Program-made: the position numbers and the translations under genes
DNA from: Mantis religiosa
Lineage: Eukaryota; Arthropoda; Insecta; Mantodea; Mantidae
Reading direction: 5' to 3'
DNA length: 64,000 nucleotides
Assembly: GCA_030765055.1 (NCBI GenBank)
Contig: CM060953.1
Location: forward strand, 181,785,239-181,849,238
Shown: one piece after another, positions 47,370 through 58,764 of the stretch
How positions within the stretch are numbered: position 1 is the first letter of the stretch
Layout: each line of letters starts with the position of its first letter
Notes under the pieces: generated by a model
Database searches by the model: none
What the model was told of the DNA's origin: nothing
The model's input: only the letters and a program-made list of their open reading frames with translations

Positions 47370-48107
47370 CATTTTTCTTACCAAAACGTGTTCGAATAAA
47401 CATTTCCAACGCCCTGTTGGCGCAGTTTAGGCGCAATAAATTCGAGTTTTGGCGTCGATTAATTACTATAGATGAAACTTGGATACACCATTATACGCCC
47501 GAAACAAAAACACATTCCAAACAGTGGACTGTAGAGAGGGAATCGTCTCCAAAAAGCAAGAACGGTTTTTTCGGCTGGGGAAGTGATGGTGGCTGTTTTA
47601 TGGGATAGGAATGTAGTTATTTTAATCGATTATCTTCAAAAAGGAAAAACCATTACAAGAGCACACTACGCATAATTACTTGACAAGCTGAAGGCAGTAC
47701 TTGCGGAAAAACGGCCACATTTGCAGGAAAAGTAAATCCTTTTTCACAAAGACAACGCACCGTCTCACACCTCAGCGGTCGCAATGGCGAAAATGCATGA
47801 ATTACGGTTGGAGCTGCTTGAACATTCGCCTTACTCAGAAGATCTAGCCCCAAGCGACTTCTTTTTGTTCCCTCATCTGAAAATTGCGCCCGGAGGACAC
47901 AGATTTTCGTCAAATAGAGGCAATCACCTCCGTGAACAATTATTTTGCAAAGAAAAACGCCGATTACTATTTGAACGGGTTACAGAAATGGGAGCATCGC
48001 TAGGAGAAGTGTGTAGAGTTATAAGGAGACTATTTTGAAAAATAAAATATTTTCTGAAAAGATATCTTGTATCTGTATTAGGTCGGAAACTTTTCAGACC
48101 AACTCTC
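47370..48107 (+). mobile_element. Irritans-like mariner remnant, 5' truncated
   Basis: The right end near 48080-48107 (AGGTCGGAAACTTTTCAGAC followed by CAACTCT) resembles the terminal repeat of irritans-subfamily mariners. The left half is absent: coding sequence starts in the region before the first catalytic Asp. It adjoins the family E repeat at 48113. Confidence 0.7.
47390..48038 (+). pseudogene. Irritans-like mariner transposase fragment (DD34D)
   Basis: It reads PKRVRINISNALLAQFRRNK, FEFWRRLITIDETWIHHYTP (first Asp ~47471) and KTHSKQW; then a frameshifted KDNAPSHTSAVAMAKMHELR (second Asp ~47752) and SEDLAPSDFFLFPHLK (third Asp ~47857), ending at 48038. DETWIHHYTPE and KDNAPSH are typical of irritans mariners. 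All three acidic residues survive, but a stop and frameshift lie between 47608 and 47740. Confidence 0.9.
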
Positions 48108-48112
48108 TAATG

Positions 48113-48639
48113 ACCAGGGAGTTACCGAGCTGTCCCAAAAGGGCACCCGGCGCCTCCGTGGGGCTTTCCATAGGGCGAGACCTAGAGACTAACAAGGCCC
48201 CCCCATCTGGTCCTATGGACTCAAGACGGGATGGAAGTGGATACGCCACTTACACTCGCCAACCCCAATGGGGACCTCGGTGGGGCCGCCTGGTGATCTA
48301 GCACACCTTCTACTAGCTATGCAGGCTAGTACGCGGGAATATATGGATTCTCTCAACCCCGTCCGGAGCCGTACCCAATCTCCCACGGGTATCGGGAACC
48401 ACTGCCTCATCGAGTCCAACCCAATCCGAACAACTCCCATTCAGAGAGGGGCTCGAATGTTCGGCCCGAGGTTCCTGTAGTAACGTCAGAGGTACCACGA
48501 GTGTTAGGGGTCCGCAGCGCCCGCACCACGGCAGCTGCAAGGGACGAATCCCCTCCCCTCGTAACTCACCCTGACCGAAATTCGAACTAGGCACCTATTG
48601 AACGTAAGACGGACGCTAGCACCAACGTTGCAGTCGGGC
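48113..48639 (-). repeat. GC-rich tRNA-headed SINE, family E
   Basis: On the minus strand it begins near 48639 with a tRNA-like head (GTTGGTGCTAGCGTCCG as A-box region; CTAGTTCGAATTTCGG as B-box region near 48578-48593). A ~430-bp body follows, shared with 11440-11875. The head resembles that of family C. Frames on both strands (up to 93 codons) are shadows of a GC-rich non-coding repeat. Confidence 0.75.
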
Positions 48640-50329
48640 AAAACGCAAGATTGAAATACATTGTAAACATAAGGCAATGAAAGGTCTTCAAAATGTGTTT
48701 AAATATGAGCTCAAACATTGTTAAGATTTGGTTTCGACTTTTCTCTGATAGATTGAAGCTCTGATCGTGAGGAAAGCAGTCTCTGTTAGAGGAACTCATT
48801 TATGGCTTGCTCTTTCCTGTTAATATCTGGCACGGTTCCTGAGGGCAATAAATGCGATCTCATTAAGCCATCGTTTCGGGAATCTGTAATGAGCAGGCAG
48901 ATCGAGGTCCTTTGTTGTTCTGCCACTTGTGAATGATACAGCTCTGTTTCCTTTGTCACTTTTTGTCACGGCGACTTTATTAGGTTGCCGTTTGAAGTCA
49001 CGAGTAGACTGAAGATTACATGTTAATAACAAGAGACTCCTGGCTGATTATTGTATATTAGCTTTGGACTCGAGGGGACCTTATTTTAAGTTTTATTTCC
49101 TGTCCTCGCTAGTTACTGCAATTTCCAAGCTTCAGAGAGGAGGAAAACTCTTTCTCTACTGTTTTTTCGAGTTTCCAGGCTACGAACTACAGTTTTCACA
49201 CGCCTCGAATGCTAAGAACATAAGATAATCTAAAATTCGAGGTTAGGAAACCCAATAAAAGTGCCACAGAGAAACAAACAAATGCAGTTACACTGGACCT
49301 TTCTGATTCTACAGTCATCCTCAGCATTGGATGAATGGATGAATGAAGATTGTGAGCTATGCCACGGTTATTTATGACACGTAGAGTGTTTATTTGAATA
49401 TTTAATGACTTAAATTCTCTTTCATATTGGAAAATATATTAACTTTTTCTAATGACTTTCCCAACCACATTGGTTTCTACAGGCAATTGTTAAAAAGAGA
49501 ATTTTTAGCTACTTAAAGTTAAGATCAAATTCTTTAAAAATACTTTTATCAGACATTTCTTGAAGATACAAAGTGGGATGCATGAAATTTCACCATAGAC
49601 ATGTAACCGTTGCTTTTGGTTTTAACCCTGCGAAGTGAAAATGTTTATGTGTTTAAAAAGGATTAGTTTAAAATGAATGTTTTGTGTGAAAAAGAAACTG
49701 TATTTGTATAGTTGCCCATGAATGGGTAAATTATAGAAATGAGATGATGAAATTTTAAGGAAATGTGGTGCAACGATTGGTGTTGACCAATCAGAACGAG
49801 AGATCTTTAGTAGTTAATGCGACGTAGGACAGAAAATCAATAATCATGGTAAGAAGGATTTAAATCATCCCACTTGATCCTGGAACGTCTGAAGTGAAGG
49901 ATGTAAAATGTAATACTTTGTGTGTGTTGGAATGTCGGAAATAGGAAGCATTTCTTAATGAAAGACGTGAATACAATTTGTTCATCATCGATAAGAGGAG
50001 TATTGTAATTAAAATATAATTAAGAGATTGAATAATTTTAAATTGGAAATAATTCAATTATTTCGCAATTGTGTGAGAAGCTAATTTCCTCGCTCTATAC
50101 CACACCCTGAATCCAAAGTTCCCAGGTTCTACTGACTTGAGCTACGCCAGAGAACATACAGTACTTCCAGAATTACCTTCTTTCCTTTCCTCCACATACC
50201 AATATGTAACATATTGTTACATAAGGCACCGCTTCGTGGGACTCTATAATTCATCATCCCATGGCTTCATCAGAATTCCTCATCTCTCCATCGCATACGT
50301 AATAATACGTTACAGACATGTTTAAGGTT
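48640..50329. other. Unassigned AT-rich region
   Basis: Both strands were scanned; no transposon, SINE or plausible gene was found. Confidence 0.45.
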
Positions 50330-50562
50330 AGTGTAGTGTAATCCATATAAATCTGAACCACCTCAATAGGCTATAACTTTTGAACCAATAACAGGACACA
50401 CGTACAACTTTGGGAGAATATAATACACAATTGGGAGATTACATTACACTATTTACATCTCAGAGAAAATGTTGGAAGTGTCCTCCACCAACATCTATAC
50501 ATGTTTGCACTCGTCTCACCATATTCTCTGAAGTTTTACGGAGATGATATCGAATTGCGAGA
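50330..50562 (-). pseudogene. 3' end of a mariner/Tc1-superfamily element
   Basis: On the minus strand a frame reads LRKTSENMVRRVQTCIDVGG then GHFQHFL and stops near 50485. This C-terminal CID-x-x-GGHF-HFL tail matches the ones at 22500-22526 (CNLANGGHFEHFL) and 55770-55800 (NGGHLEHFL). The sequence beyond the stop to ~50330 is probably the 3' end of the element. Confidence 0.6.
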
Positions 50563-50775
50563 AGGTTATTTACCAGGATGGAGCAACGTGCCATACAGCT
50601 AATGACACCATGGAACTAGTAATCAGTTCCTTTGATAACACTGAGCAACAATGAACATGTTTCGGGCTTAAAAATTGTGGATTTATATGTATTTCCATGT
50701 GCTGAATTCAAAAATCGCCATAAAATAATAGATTAGCTCCTGTTTTGAAGATAAAGTGACATTTCAGTTTTTAGA

Positions 50776-51315
50776 GTGAAGATTTTAAGTTTGAGGGAAC
50801 TTTTTGGGGAGTTGGCACACCTGTCAAATAACATCAGAGAGAAATTTTGGAAATTAAGTGATGCAAAAGTTAAGGAAGGCATTTCTGTCGGATCACAAAT
50901 GAGAGAACTTGTAAAGGATCGTGCATTTGACCAAATTTTGGTGGGGAAAGAAAAGGAAGCTTGGGAAGCCTTCAAGAGTTTTGTTCATGTATTTTTAGGC
51001 AACAAAAGAGATGACAACTACAAGCATTTGGTGTCAGTGCTCCTGCAAAAATACCGTAACTTTGGATGGAACATGTCCCTTAAGAACCATTTTCTCCACT
51101 CCCACCTAGACTTTTTCTCTCCTAGTTGTGGAGCTGTTAGTGATGAACATGGGGAGAGATTCCATCAGGACATTTCTGTTATGGAACAAAGATATCAGGG
51201 CCATTGGAATGAAGTAATGCTTGCGGATTACTGTTGGTGTTTGTATAGGGATTCTGCGGAACTACATCACAAGAGGCAAGCTAAAAGACGACGAAGTCAA
51301 TATGCCACCACATGA
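50776..51315 (+). CDS. Conserved invertebrate repeat-associated protein, 179 codons
   Basis: The frame is intact from 50776 to the stop at 51313-51315, and an AATAAA signal follows near 51507. Conserved blocks are NMSLKNHFLHSHLDFF (99-114), GAVSDEHGERFHQDI (119-133), MEQRYQGHW (136-144) and MLADYCWCL (148-156), with a basic tail KRQAKRRR. I recall this His/Asp/Glu-rich block from many uncharacterised arthropod proteins that occur in multiple copies, which suggests a transposon-associated gene, but I cannot assign a superfamily. The true protein probably extends upstream: frames before 50776 also read protein-like, so this may be the last exon or a 5'-truncated copy. No membrane or signal segments are visible. 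Confidence 0.6.
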   Translation: MKILSLRELFGELAHLSNNIREKFWKLSDAKVKEGISVGSQMRELVKDRAFDQILVGKEKEAWEAFKSFVHVFLGNKRDDNYKHLVSVLLQKYRNFGWNMSLKNHFLHSHLDFFSPSCGAVSDEHGERFHQDISVMEQRYQGHWNEVMLADYCWCLYRDSAELHHKRQAKRRRSQYATT

Positions 51316-51841
51316 TTCTCTTCAGACACGACTATCTGCGAAGTATTTTTCCAGAAATTTAGAACTCTTAACATGTAATTAGCAGTTCAAAAAATCAAAT
51401 GCACTTTCATTGTTGTTAGCATGTATGTAATTAAAATGTATCCTTTTCGCTCAATCCGTGAATATGTAATACTTCCACCTTGTGTATATCAGAGAAACTA
51501 GAGCTAATAAAAAGTTTTCATTGTCGTATTTGTTTTCCTCAACCCAAAATTAGTAGAAATTGCCTCATGAAGTGCTCGAAACATTCAAAAGCTATATTTT
51601 GTTGCCCAGTGTAATCGAATTATCTCAAAAAGTCTGCGACCCCTAGATCCCCTAACCTAACTTCACTGGATTTTTTCTTGTCTATAGAGTGTACAAGACA
51701 ATTTATGTTCTCAAGGAATCCAATTAAATCTGCGACCTTGTGGTGTAGGTAGTGTACACGCAGTGTCAGAATCTGTAGTGAAGCAGCTTCATCCTTAGAA
51801 AAAGGGAGCGTACTTGTGTTTCAATCTCCGGGAAAAATCAG

Positions 51842-52078
51842 GGCCGCGCCGTGGCTCAGTGGTTAGACCGCTTGGCTCTCACCAAGGCGGCCCGAGTTCG
51901 ATCCCAGGCGACCGCAAAGTGAGATTTGTGGTGGACAACACGGCGCTGGGGCGGGTTTCCTCCGGGACCTCTAGTTTCCCCCGCCATGTCATTCCACCGG
52001 TGCTCCATCTTCATCTCATGTATCATCAGTGTCACCACCGGCGGTGCCATATGTAGTAAAAGCGGGCGTTAAACACTA
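51842..52078 (+). repeat. tRNA-derived SINE, family B
   Basis: GCCGTGGCTCAGTGGTTAGA (A-box region at 51849) and CCCGAGTTCGATCCCAGGCG (B box near 51895) form the head. The body has GTGGACAAC and CTCCGGGACC, shared with the minus-strand copy at 6985-7368. The tail is GTTAAACACTACACATTCATTCC-like and contains no A run. Confidence 0.85.
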
Positions 52079-53575
52079 CACATTCATTCCGGGAATAATT
52101 CATGAAGTCGGAAAGCGAGTTACTGGATTGGAAACCGTGCTTGTTGTTGCACTGCTGTAACGTGTGTAAAGGTAAAGATCTTAATGTTTAAGGAATATTT
52201 AATGTGTTGGTTAACTACGGGAAGAATAGCCCAAACCTTTGCTGGTAGGTAAAACTGCTCTTATGTACAGAACCTCTGCAGGTACACGTAGAACACTTGG
52301 CAACAACGCTCCACTTAAACATTGGCCAGCATTCATATGTCTTTAAGTTTTTCAAGCGGTATAGTTGAATATTGCTTTCTGAGGTTTCCGTATTACGTGA
52401 AAACTATGGAGATTTTACCTTTTAAGTAAAACTATTTACAATTCTATCTATTTTGGTTATTTGTAAGTTACTAAACCATGTCAATAATAGTTCTTTTAGA
52501 TTCAAAAGATAGTGATTGGGTATATCATTTTTAGAATTTGAAACACTGTTACACAACATTCTACCGATATTGTAACTGAGTATCAGGCAGCGATTAGGAG
52601 GCGGCGAATTAATTAAAATCACGATAATTAAAGGGAAGATTAATGAAAATGCTTTGTTAAACTAATATAAAAATCTTGTTACATTAATATGAAATTAGAA
52701 TGGATAGAGTAATGTTTAAAGTAGTGGTTAAGTTAAAGAATAAGAAGGGAAGAATATAATTTAATATAGCATACATACTAGCATCCAGGAAAAAGAGAAA
52801 ATATTCTGGTAAAAGTCTGCACACCTGGGAGAGACAGGAAGGAAGGACCGTTACTCTCTTTGTGCAAGGGAAGGGTCAATGCCTGAGAACTATAGGATGA
52901 ACGCTAAAGGGATTTACTTCGCTGATTTGATAACGATGTATACCGTTACAAACAACTCAGGGTAGGCGTTCCCCAACTCAGGGTGGGCTGAACGTCAATG
53001 AGTTAAATGAGTTTTGAAAACCAATGCGAAAATTCGAAATAAATGAGAAACCAATAATAATGTAACATTTGAAAAGGTTGAGCTAGTTTGGTCATGTGAT
53101 AAAGTTAGAGGGGAGATCAGAATAAGGTTCGAACTGAATCGTGAAGTAAGAAAAACTTACTTAAAAGGTGATACTACGACAGGAAGGACGTGTTCATGCG
53201 CGTTAAGATGCAGAAGTGAAGATTTATAAGTCTGAAATATAGGGAAGTTAAGAATAGCACAACCAGCGTAAGTGGAAATAGCATTAGAAGTTTATTAGAG
53301 CAAAGTAGTCACCGTATAAAGAAGAAATATAAACATGCATTCCAGGGCTTCCAGTAAATTGAATTTATGTCAGGAATTTTACTATCAGGTGTTCAGCGAT
53401 ACTAGTCAATCAGGATCAAACTTAGTAAGAATTTTGCAACAAACCAAAGTGTTATTAATACAACTGAGTAGCCAACAACCACCAAAATCCATTTCCCACA
53501 ACCATTAACCTGAGGATAAGAGAACTCATAGCTCCAATTAGAGCCTAATCAATTTAACTCTGGTATGCGGGTTTG
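52079..53575. other. Unassigned AT-rich sequence
   Basis: No gene or element was recognised. The phrase CTACCGATATT at 52560 recurs near 53795 at the edge of the tandem duplication. Confidence 0.4.
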
Positions 53576-53980
53576 CCGCAATATTTCATATGCTTCATCT
53601 GAATATGAGATATTCTCTTCGTCTCTAAGTTGGTACACAGACTTTTAAATTTATAATTAAGGTTTAAAGGGGACGTTACGTTATAATCTTCTGGATCACC
53701 ATGCAAATGTTTCATAAAAATAAGTTCAAGCAAAGGAACTTAATTAAAAGATCAATAACATTTTCAGACTTTTTAACACCGTTACACAACATTCTACCGA
53801 TATTTCATACCGTTCATCTGAATATGAGATATTTTCTTCGTCTCTAAGTTGGTAAAGTGACTTTTAAATTTATAATTAAGGTTTAAAGGGGACGATACGT
53901 CATCTTTTGGATCGCCATGCAATTGTTTCATAAAAATAAGTTCAAGCAAAGGAACTTAATTAAAAGCTCAACATAACGGT
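53576..53980. repeat. Tandem duplication, two ~217-bp units
   Basis: Unit 1 (about 53580-53760) and unit 2 (about 53798-53980) share CATCTGAATATGAGATATT, CTTCGTCTCTAAGTTGGTA, TTTAAATTTATAATTAAGG and AAGTTCAAGCAAAGGAACTT, offset by 216-219 bp with several substitutions. They are non-coding. Confidence 0.9.
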
Positions 53981-55191
53981 GTAAGCAAGTTACGAGAATA
54001 TCAACAGATTTTGGGTAGCATATACAGAACTTTTAGAAACGCAACAAGAAAAAGAAATTCTGAGGAAGTACTGTAAAGCGATGCTGGGTCGGAAGCACAA
54101 AATAAAAGCGGAACGCGGAAATGAGATTTGAATGACTAAACCGAAACTCTGAAGCGTACCTTAGATGCAGTTACGCGGGAACAAACTTAAAGGAGACGGC
54201 AAACACATCTGCTTGAAGATCTGGGAAGAAACTGACATCTGGAGTGTCTTCTCATCATTAAAACATCTTTACAAAGGCAGCAAAGGAACGGGAAGGGGTT
54301 TAATACTTTCGTAATAAAGGGAGAAGTTTTTAGTCGAGTAATTTAAATGAAGTAGGGCGTTCAACAGAGACTGACTTGTGCAGAGATGCTTCTAGCAGTT
54401 ATTGTAGAAAATAACAACAAAGGTGAACTTATTTCAATTAGCCTAAATATCACTGAACATATCAAGGATCAATTTTCTTAACTATTCGTTATTGCGCGTG
54501 TATCTGTCAGATATATGACTCAATTACTTCTTTATTTCTTTCCAGCATATAAAGATATTGACCTACTGCCCCAGAAAATCTGACATAGTAACTTTGATTT
54601 TGCTTTAGGAAACGTTCAACTCTATCACTCTAGAGCCAGATGTCAGCACGTGTATCATGCAGTTGTGATAAGTCTCTCAGGTTTCATTTTAATTTAATGA
54701 TTAATCATTTTGCTTTAAAAACTATGGGACAATGCCTATAACTCCACTGTTGCAACTCAATGAAGTGATACTTTTTAGAAAAGCTGTAAGATATCAACAT
54801 GCCCTTACATCACCAAATAAACGGTGTGATTTTTGTTGTTGTTGTTATTGTTGTTAAATGGCAACATTTCTTTATCCTGCACTCCTTCAGTCCTCAAATC
54901 TCAGAACGTACAAATGCCCTTTCAAATCCAATTTAAATATATTATGACCTTACTGCATGTTTACTGAGCAAAGGATGACACATCATTACTTCAAACTGAG
55001 TAGGCTTTGAATTAAACAAATACAGAAAAAAAGCTAAGCTAATAAGGAAAACAATGATTACTTTACTGTAAAAACTTCCTGAAAGTAATTTGTCGTGGCA
55101 CGACTTATAGAAAGACAACGAACTGAAATACTAATGATTGGCTATGGTCCATCTATCATTGATGGCAGCTAAAATTCTGAAGTGTATTTAC
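53981..55191. other. Unassigned sequence with a GTT microsatellite
   Basis: A short (GTT)n-like tract lies at about 54833-54856. No frames or terminal repeats were found. Confidence 0.4.
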
Positions 55192-55400
55192 GTATTGTAC
55201 AAAATGAAATACGACCAAAATAATTCATGTTCCCCACAGTCTGGAAGTATGAATGAGAGGGCGAATGTGTGCGTGTTCTAATGATTAAAACCAAACGAAT
55301 ACGAGATAACACTTCCAATATGTTCCAAAGGAGAACGGCCGCCAATATGACCATTGTAGTTAAAGGCGGGGTACAAATGGAACAAATAAAAAAGTGAAAT
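55192..55400 (+). repeat. SINE family G, 5'-truncated copy
   Basis: It matches the body of the minus-strand SINE at 23915-24182 (CACAGTCTGGAAGTATGAAT, GATTAAAACCAAACGAATAC, GAGAACGGCCGCCAATATGA) but lacks the tRNA head. The 103-codon minus frame is the same shadow frame seen in the other copy. Confidence 0.75.
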
Positions 55401-55480
55401 AATTCCTGCTTGTCTAGTTTATTCCCTGGAGAAGGAGGAGAAATACAAAATGATATCCTATTCCAGTAATATGGTACCAC

Positions 55481-55810
55481 TGCACATTATGGAAGGCAGG
55501 TGGTGAATTACGTAAATCATGAATTTCCAGGAAGATGGATTGGCAAAAGAGGAAGTACTGAATGGCCGCCAACATCTCCTGAATCTGAACCCCTCAGACT
55601 TTTTCAAGTGGGGATATTTGAAGTGGAATGTTTACAAGAACCGACCAAGAGATCTTGAAGAGTTAAAGCGAAGAATTGGGCAAGAAATGCAAGTGATCAG
55701 GTAAACATTGTTACTGTAAACATTAACTAATTTCAAAGACAGATTTTGGCATTGTTTGGCAGTAAATGGAGGCCATTTGGAGCATTTTTTAAAGTTAATT
55801 CATCATATGT
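55481..55810 (+). pseudogene. C-terminal remnant of a mariner/Tc1-superfamily transposase
   Basis: Across two frames it reads VNHEFPGRWIGKRGSTEWPP, then LNLNPSDFFKWGYLKWNVYK and RPRDLEELKRRIGQEMQVIR, ending with LAVNGGHLEHFL near 55800. The RWIG-RG...WPP-SPDLNP-DFF-WG signature and the GGHLEHFL tail are those of the element at 22004-22728, so this is a related but separate copy with its N-terminal half missing. Confidence 0.75.
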
Positions 55811-56130
55811 TACAACACAGCACCACTAACTTTGTGATGAATGTTTTTTCTTGGTTTAAATTTCATGTGCTGTAATACGTCCTAATATATTTAAATTACA
55901 GTTCAAAGAGGCATCTACCTGTAAGTTCCGAGATCTGCGGACAGTAAAGAAAAATAGCTTTAAATAAAATTTTTCCATTAAAGGAAAGTAACGCCATATT
56001 TACGGTCATAGTAATATGAAAAGAAGTAGATATCTTATATAATTTATAAATAAATGTCACTTCAGAAAACTATAACAATAAGGTTACAAGCATTGTTCCA
56101 TCGTTGTGCTCATTCCGTATATATAAAAAC
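55805..56130 (+). repeat. Dispersed repeat, copy 2 (partner at 24497-24760)
   Basis: It continues from the transposase remnant with CACCACTAACTTTGTGATGA, TTTTTTCTTGGTTTAAATTT and GTAATACGTCCTAATATATT, all matched at 24497 onward. Co-linearity suggests this is the 3' part of the same element family. Confidence 0.6.
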
Positions 56131-57373
56131 AGAAAAAAGTAACCGGAAATGTTCACCTCGACAGAGCTAGGCAACAACAATAGACGACTGCCTGTTGAAA
56201 GACATGCTTTCTGATTATATAGACATACTTATATAAAGTGTGTGAATACTAGGCATAATTAAAACTAAAACATTAAAATTAAATATATAAATTCGAGTAC
56301 GAAACACATTATGATGATGCAGATAAGGAATTTTAATAATATTGTCTCTCCTTGGAAACAGACTGTAACAATTTAAAGCTATAACCATGTACATAGATCT
56401 ATGCTATGGACGCAATATTAATTAATAAAATCATTTTTGGGTAATTGTATGCAAACTTCTATTTTTAAAGCACTTTTTCGATTTTACCTCATTTTATTGT
56501 CAGTTTTGTGCGCTAGGCTTCTATATTAATTTCTTGCATTTACAAAAATTTACAGTTATTGCAATTTTATAGGGGCAAGGATGCATTTTCAAATGTCAAA
56601 AACTTCACTACTCAACTAAAAATAACAATAATTTACATTTGAAAAAAAAAGTTTATTCCTACTTAATGATAACTCATGTAGTTTGGGAATAGCTATTGTC
56701 AATACAGCAGGTATAATTATTATTATTGTTATGAAGTCATAGATGAGACACATCAGTTTAATTTTTTTCTTTTTAATAAGAGAGTAAGTTATTGTCGAGA
56801 ACTTGTGTCATAGGCTGTCATTTGTCATGAATTTTGCATATAATCTGAGTACTTATAAGTATTAGTGCTACATTTCGTTGCTTTAAAACAATTTTATTAA
56901 TTTTTAGTTGCTTTTTTTATAAAGAACACGCTAAAATATCTTAAAATTAATTTTCTACGTATCTTATCATAGATAATGCCACGAGTGGTTTTTAATTTCT
57001 CTATGGAAGTTGAAAACCACGAGTTCTGTTTGTAGAGATTATTTCACGAATAAAAGAATTGTTAAAAGCAATAAAACAAGTTATTTGGTTCCCTAAATCG
57101 TATAGGCCTACGTCAGCACACGAATAAAACTTTACCTTACAAGTCACGGCATACAAAATTAATAGTTCTTACAGACCGCCCACAAGTTATCACTGGTGAA
57201 AGCAACTTTGGTATTAAGGCCTTCAGGTGGCGCTGATTGATTATAAGATATTATTGATTTTAAGGATAGCTGAATAGAAATAAAGTTTAATTTACAAAAA
57301 TTACCCTTTTTACGTGCTTATGTAAGCAAATACTTAAAAATTGACGTTATGTAGTAGTTTTGAAATTCCACTC
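56131..57373. other. Unassigned AT-rich sequence
   Basis: No supported feature. It ends at the terminal repeat of the Harbinger-like element. Confidence 0.4.
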
Positions 57374-57610
57374 TTATGCCCGATTTCACAAACAAATGTT
57401 AAGACTTAACACCAGTTTAGCAATAGCATAACAAAAACTGCATTTCACCAACAAGTGTTAGCTTAACACTCGTGTTAAATCTCTTGTTAAACTAACAAGC
57501 CAAATTTCTGTTGTTAAGTCCTTAACAATTGTAAATAGTCACGATGGCGGGTGTGAACGCAGGTTTTGATGTCAATTTTCTATATTTAAGACCGTCTAAA
57601 TGGCATTCGT

Positions 57611-57692
57611 AATAGAATACGGTCTATGAGAAGAAATGATTTTGAAGAGCTATCAAAAGAAAATATTCTACGGAGGTATAGGCTGTCGTAAC
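57611..57692 (+). pseudogene. HARBI1-like transposase N-terminal relic
   Basis: It reads NRIRSMRRNDFEELSKENIL then RRYRLS-stop. The D-F-E-x-L-x-x-x-x-(I/F)-x-x-R-Y-R-L-S pattern is the start of Harbinger nuclease-type transposases. Nothing of the DDE domain follows. Confidence 0.5.
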
Positions 57693-57731
57693 AAGTTGCT
57701 ATGAAGGTTACTGCAGAAGTACAAGAGATGT

Positions 57732-58240
57732 TAGAACATACATCGAAAGGAATATGCCGATCTCGCCTTTGTTAAAAATAATAATAAATTTGCGATTTTA
57801 TAATTAACTGAATTATGTGGACAATACACTGTTCACCTCCCGTCTTGAAACGTTCAAGTCACTCATCACTTGTCCTTCGCTCTTCGTTTTTAATTTACGT
57901 AATACTAAGTTAGAACATGCATAGAAAGGAATATGCCGATCTCGCCTTTGTTAAAAATAATAATAACTTTGCGATTTTATAATTAACTGAATTATGTGGA
58001 CAATACACTGTTCACCTCCCGTCTTGAAACGTTCAAGTCACTCATCACTTGTCCTTCGCTCCTCGTTTTAAATTTACGTAACACTGAGTTAGAACATGCA
58101 TCGAAAGGAATATGCCGATCTCGCCTGTGCTTCAAGTATGAATAACTTTGCGATTTTATAATTCACTGAACATTGTCCACGTCCTGTCTTGAAACGCTCA
58201 AGTCACTTGTCCTTCGCACTTCGTTTTAAATTTACGTAAT
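57732..58240. repeat. Tandem triplication, period 179 bp
   Basis: TAGAACATACATCGAAAGGA-type unit starts lie at 57732, 57911 and 58090. Each unit includes GGAATATGCCGATCTCGCCT, GCGATTTTATAATTAACTGA and CTTGTCCTTCGCTCTTCG. The third unit is shortened by an internal deletion. The array lies wholly inside the Harbinger-like element. Confidence 0.92.
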
Positions 58241-58412
58241 ACTGACGAAGTTGTTTCGTGCTTCCAGTAGTGACACATGCATTTGAATTAAATTCATTTC
58301 CAATCTTTTCCCTCGTAACGTCTTTCTCTTTTACATTCACCGCATCCGTCCTCTTATTTTTCACGATATCCTTGTACTTCGTCACCAATTCAATTAACAA
58401 TTCTTTCTCCAT
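58203..58412 (-). CDS. Myb/SANT-like DNA-binding protein of the Harbinger-like element
   Basis: The minus-strand frame starts at the ATG 58410-58412. It reads MEKELLIELVTKYKDIVKNK, then RTDAVNVKEKDVTREKIGNE, FNSNACVTTGSTKQLRQYY and VNLKRSAKDK. The pattern L-L-x-L-V-x-K-Y-K-x-I-x-x-x-K-T-D, a K-x-x-x-(W/R)-x-x-I-x-x-x-F-N stretch and Q-L-x-x-Y-x-N-L-K is the trihelical Myb/SANT-like domain of the accessory protein of Harbinger transposons. The usual tryptophan before 'x-x-I' is replaced (TREKI). It is short (69 codons), so it is probably a domain-only or truncated copy. Confidence 0.65.
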   Translation of the reverse strand: MEKELLIELVTKYKDIVKNKRTDAVNVKEKDVTREKIGNEFNSNACVTTGSTKQLRQYYVNLKRSAKDK

Positions 58413-58764
58413 CGATGAGGAATTTGTCTCACAGCTTTATTTATAATTTTGTTTACCCAACATTTTTTTCAGCATCGCAGTACGTTCAGAAAATAATACG
58501 ACTCATCCATAGCCTTCTATAATTCTAATATTTACAAGTTTCTTGGAGTTAACACGTGTTTGTTAACATTTTCATAAAACAGGTTGGTGAAATGGAGGAC
58601 ATTTAACAGCTTTGTTAGCGCTCTGACAATTGTTACGTTACATTTGTTAACGTCGATTTTAACATTTGTTGGTGAAATCGGGCATAAGTATGATTAACCA
58701 GAAAAAAAGACAACTTTAGCATTTAACATAAAACGCTTAAAGCCATAAAAGTTTATGAAACTTA

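Larger units (their letters stand above)
57374..58687. mobile_element. PIF/Harbinger-like element (non-autonomous)
   Basis: TTATGCCCGATTTCACAAAC at the left (57374) is inverted at the right end (58661-58687: GGTGAAATCGGGCATAAG), with more TTAACA-rich subterminal inverted repeats inside. The TTA/TAA trinucleotides at the ends suit the 3-bp TWA preference of PIF/Harbinger. Inside are a Myb/SANT frame on the minus strand and a short HARBI1-like N-terminus on the plus strand, the two-gene divergent layout of this superfamily. The transposase core is gone, and its place is taken by a threefold 179-bp repeat. Confidence 0.7.

Noticed and set aside
48035..48594. Frames of 70-93 codons on both strands
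   Set aside because: The same region in the related repeat at 11440-11875 breaks these frames, so they are not conserved coding sequence.
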